A stretch of 22,723 nucleotides of DNA from positions 1 to 22,723 of the forward strand of contig JALVLL010000222.1 of the NCBI GenBank assembly GCA_027027485.1, given 5' to 3'. A program made the position numbers and the translations under genes. Below are positions 22,655 through 22,723 of this stretch, in pieces. This DNA is from Candidatus Bipolaricaulota bacterium (GTDB taxonomy: Bacteria; Bipolaricaulota; Bipolaricaulia; Bipolaricaulales; Bipolaricaulaceae). Position 1 is the first letter of the stretch. Each line of letters starts with the position of its first letter. The notes under the pieces were generated by a model. That model had not been told where the DNA came from, made no database searches, and saw only the letters and a list, made by a program, of their open reading frames with translations.

Positions 22655-22723
22655 AAAATTCCTCCTTGGGAGGTTTATAAAAAACCTTTATACCGGAAGG
22701 AATTTGACTAGAAATTTCTTCAC
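22620..22723 (-). CDS. Receiver domain, C-terminal end only (copy 2, partial)
   Basis: The last 33 codons or so of a gene entering from the right edge. The frame reads EEISSQIPSGIKVFYKPPKE and then EFYEEIKRLSNNC before the stop. It aligns with the end of the complete receiver at 21249-21680 (HISVYNKPPKEEFY), including the conserved Lys-Pro. It shares the overlap arrangement with the next gene, so it is the receiver of the second unit. Confidence 0.75.
   Translation of the reverse strand, partial: EEISSQIPSGIKVFYKPPKEEFYEEIKRLSNNC

Overview
The window comes from a GC-rich bacterium (roughly 60% or more G+C by eye), probably a thermophile of a poorly cultured lineage. The thermophily inference rests on one six-gene polyamine operon that includes a BpsA/DUF43 branched-chain polyamine synthase, an enzyme known from thermophilic bacteria and archaea. 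Use of ThyX instead of ThyA, groES/groEL under a CIRCE-like operator, and strong AGGAGG ribosome sites fit a bacterium. Candidate phylum Bipolaricaulota (Acetothermia, OP1) is my best guess, but nothing here proves it. No rRNA, tRNA or CRISPR array was seen.

Layout. (1) Positions 1-7980, minus strand: a secreted, surface-type operon. It encodes a 1578-aa and a 760-aa right-handed beta-helix protein, each ending in a dockerin. These are followed by a small lipoprotein whose body looks like a cohesin and by a signal-peptide protein running off the left edge. A membrane-tethered cohesin beside two secreted dockerin proteins suggests a small non-cellulosomal surface assembly. (2) 8045-11057: a flavodoxin-family gene, a convergent metallo-beta-lactamase-fold gene with a frameshift, then thyX-dcd (thymidylate supply) and a ykuK/DUF458 gene with a promoter suggesting a leaderless mRNA. 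(3) 11054-13561, minus strand: a DUF2227 membrane protein, an RlpA-like protein, a tandem-thioredoxin secreted protein, and a decayed HEPN/MNT pair, all overlapping or nearly so. (4) 13565-15628: a sigma-A type promoter, a CIRCE-like element, groES, groEL and a GNRA-loop terminator. (5) 15711-20602, plus strand: bpsA, pdaD, speD, speE, speB, truD. The first five are enough in principle to go from arginine and S-adenosylmethionine to spermidine and branched polyamines; the last three are separated by no more than 5 bp or overlap.

(6) 20585-22723, minus strand: an abrupt change to AT-rich DNA exactly at the 3' end of truD. It holds two tandem copies of a two-gene unit, each a stand-alone receiver domain followed by a two-helix membrane protein of a family I do not recognise. 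A broken IS5-like transposase remnant lies between them. In each unit the last codons of the receiver gene double as the ribosome binding site and start codon of the membrane gene. This block looks horizontally acquired and is the best candidate for an undescribed system here.

Several reading frames need a one-base insertion to be restored, two of them in C5 runs, so the assembly itself should be checked before the genes are called dead.
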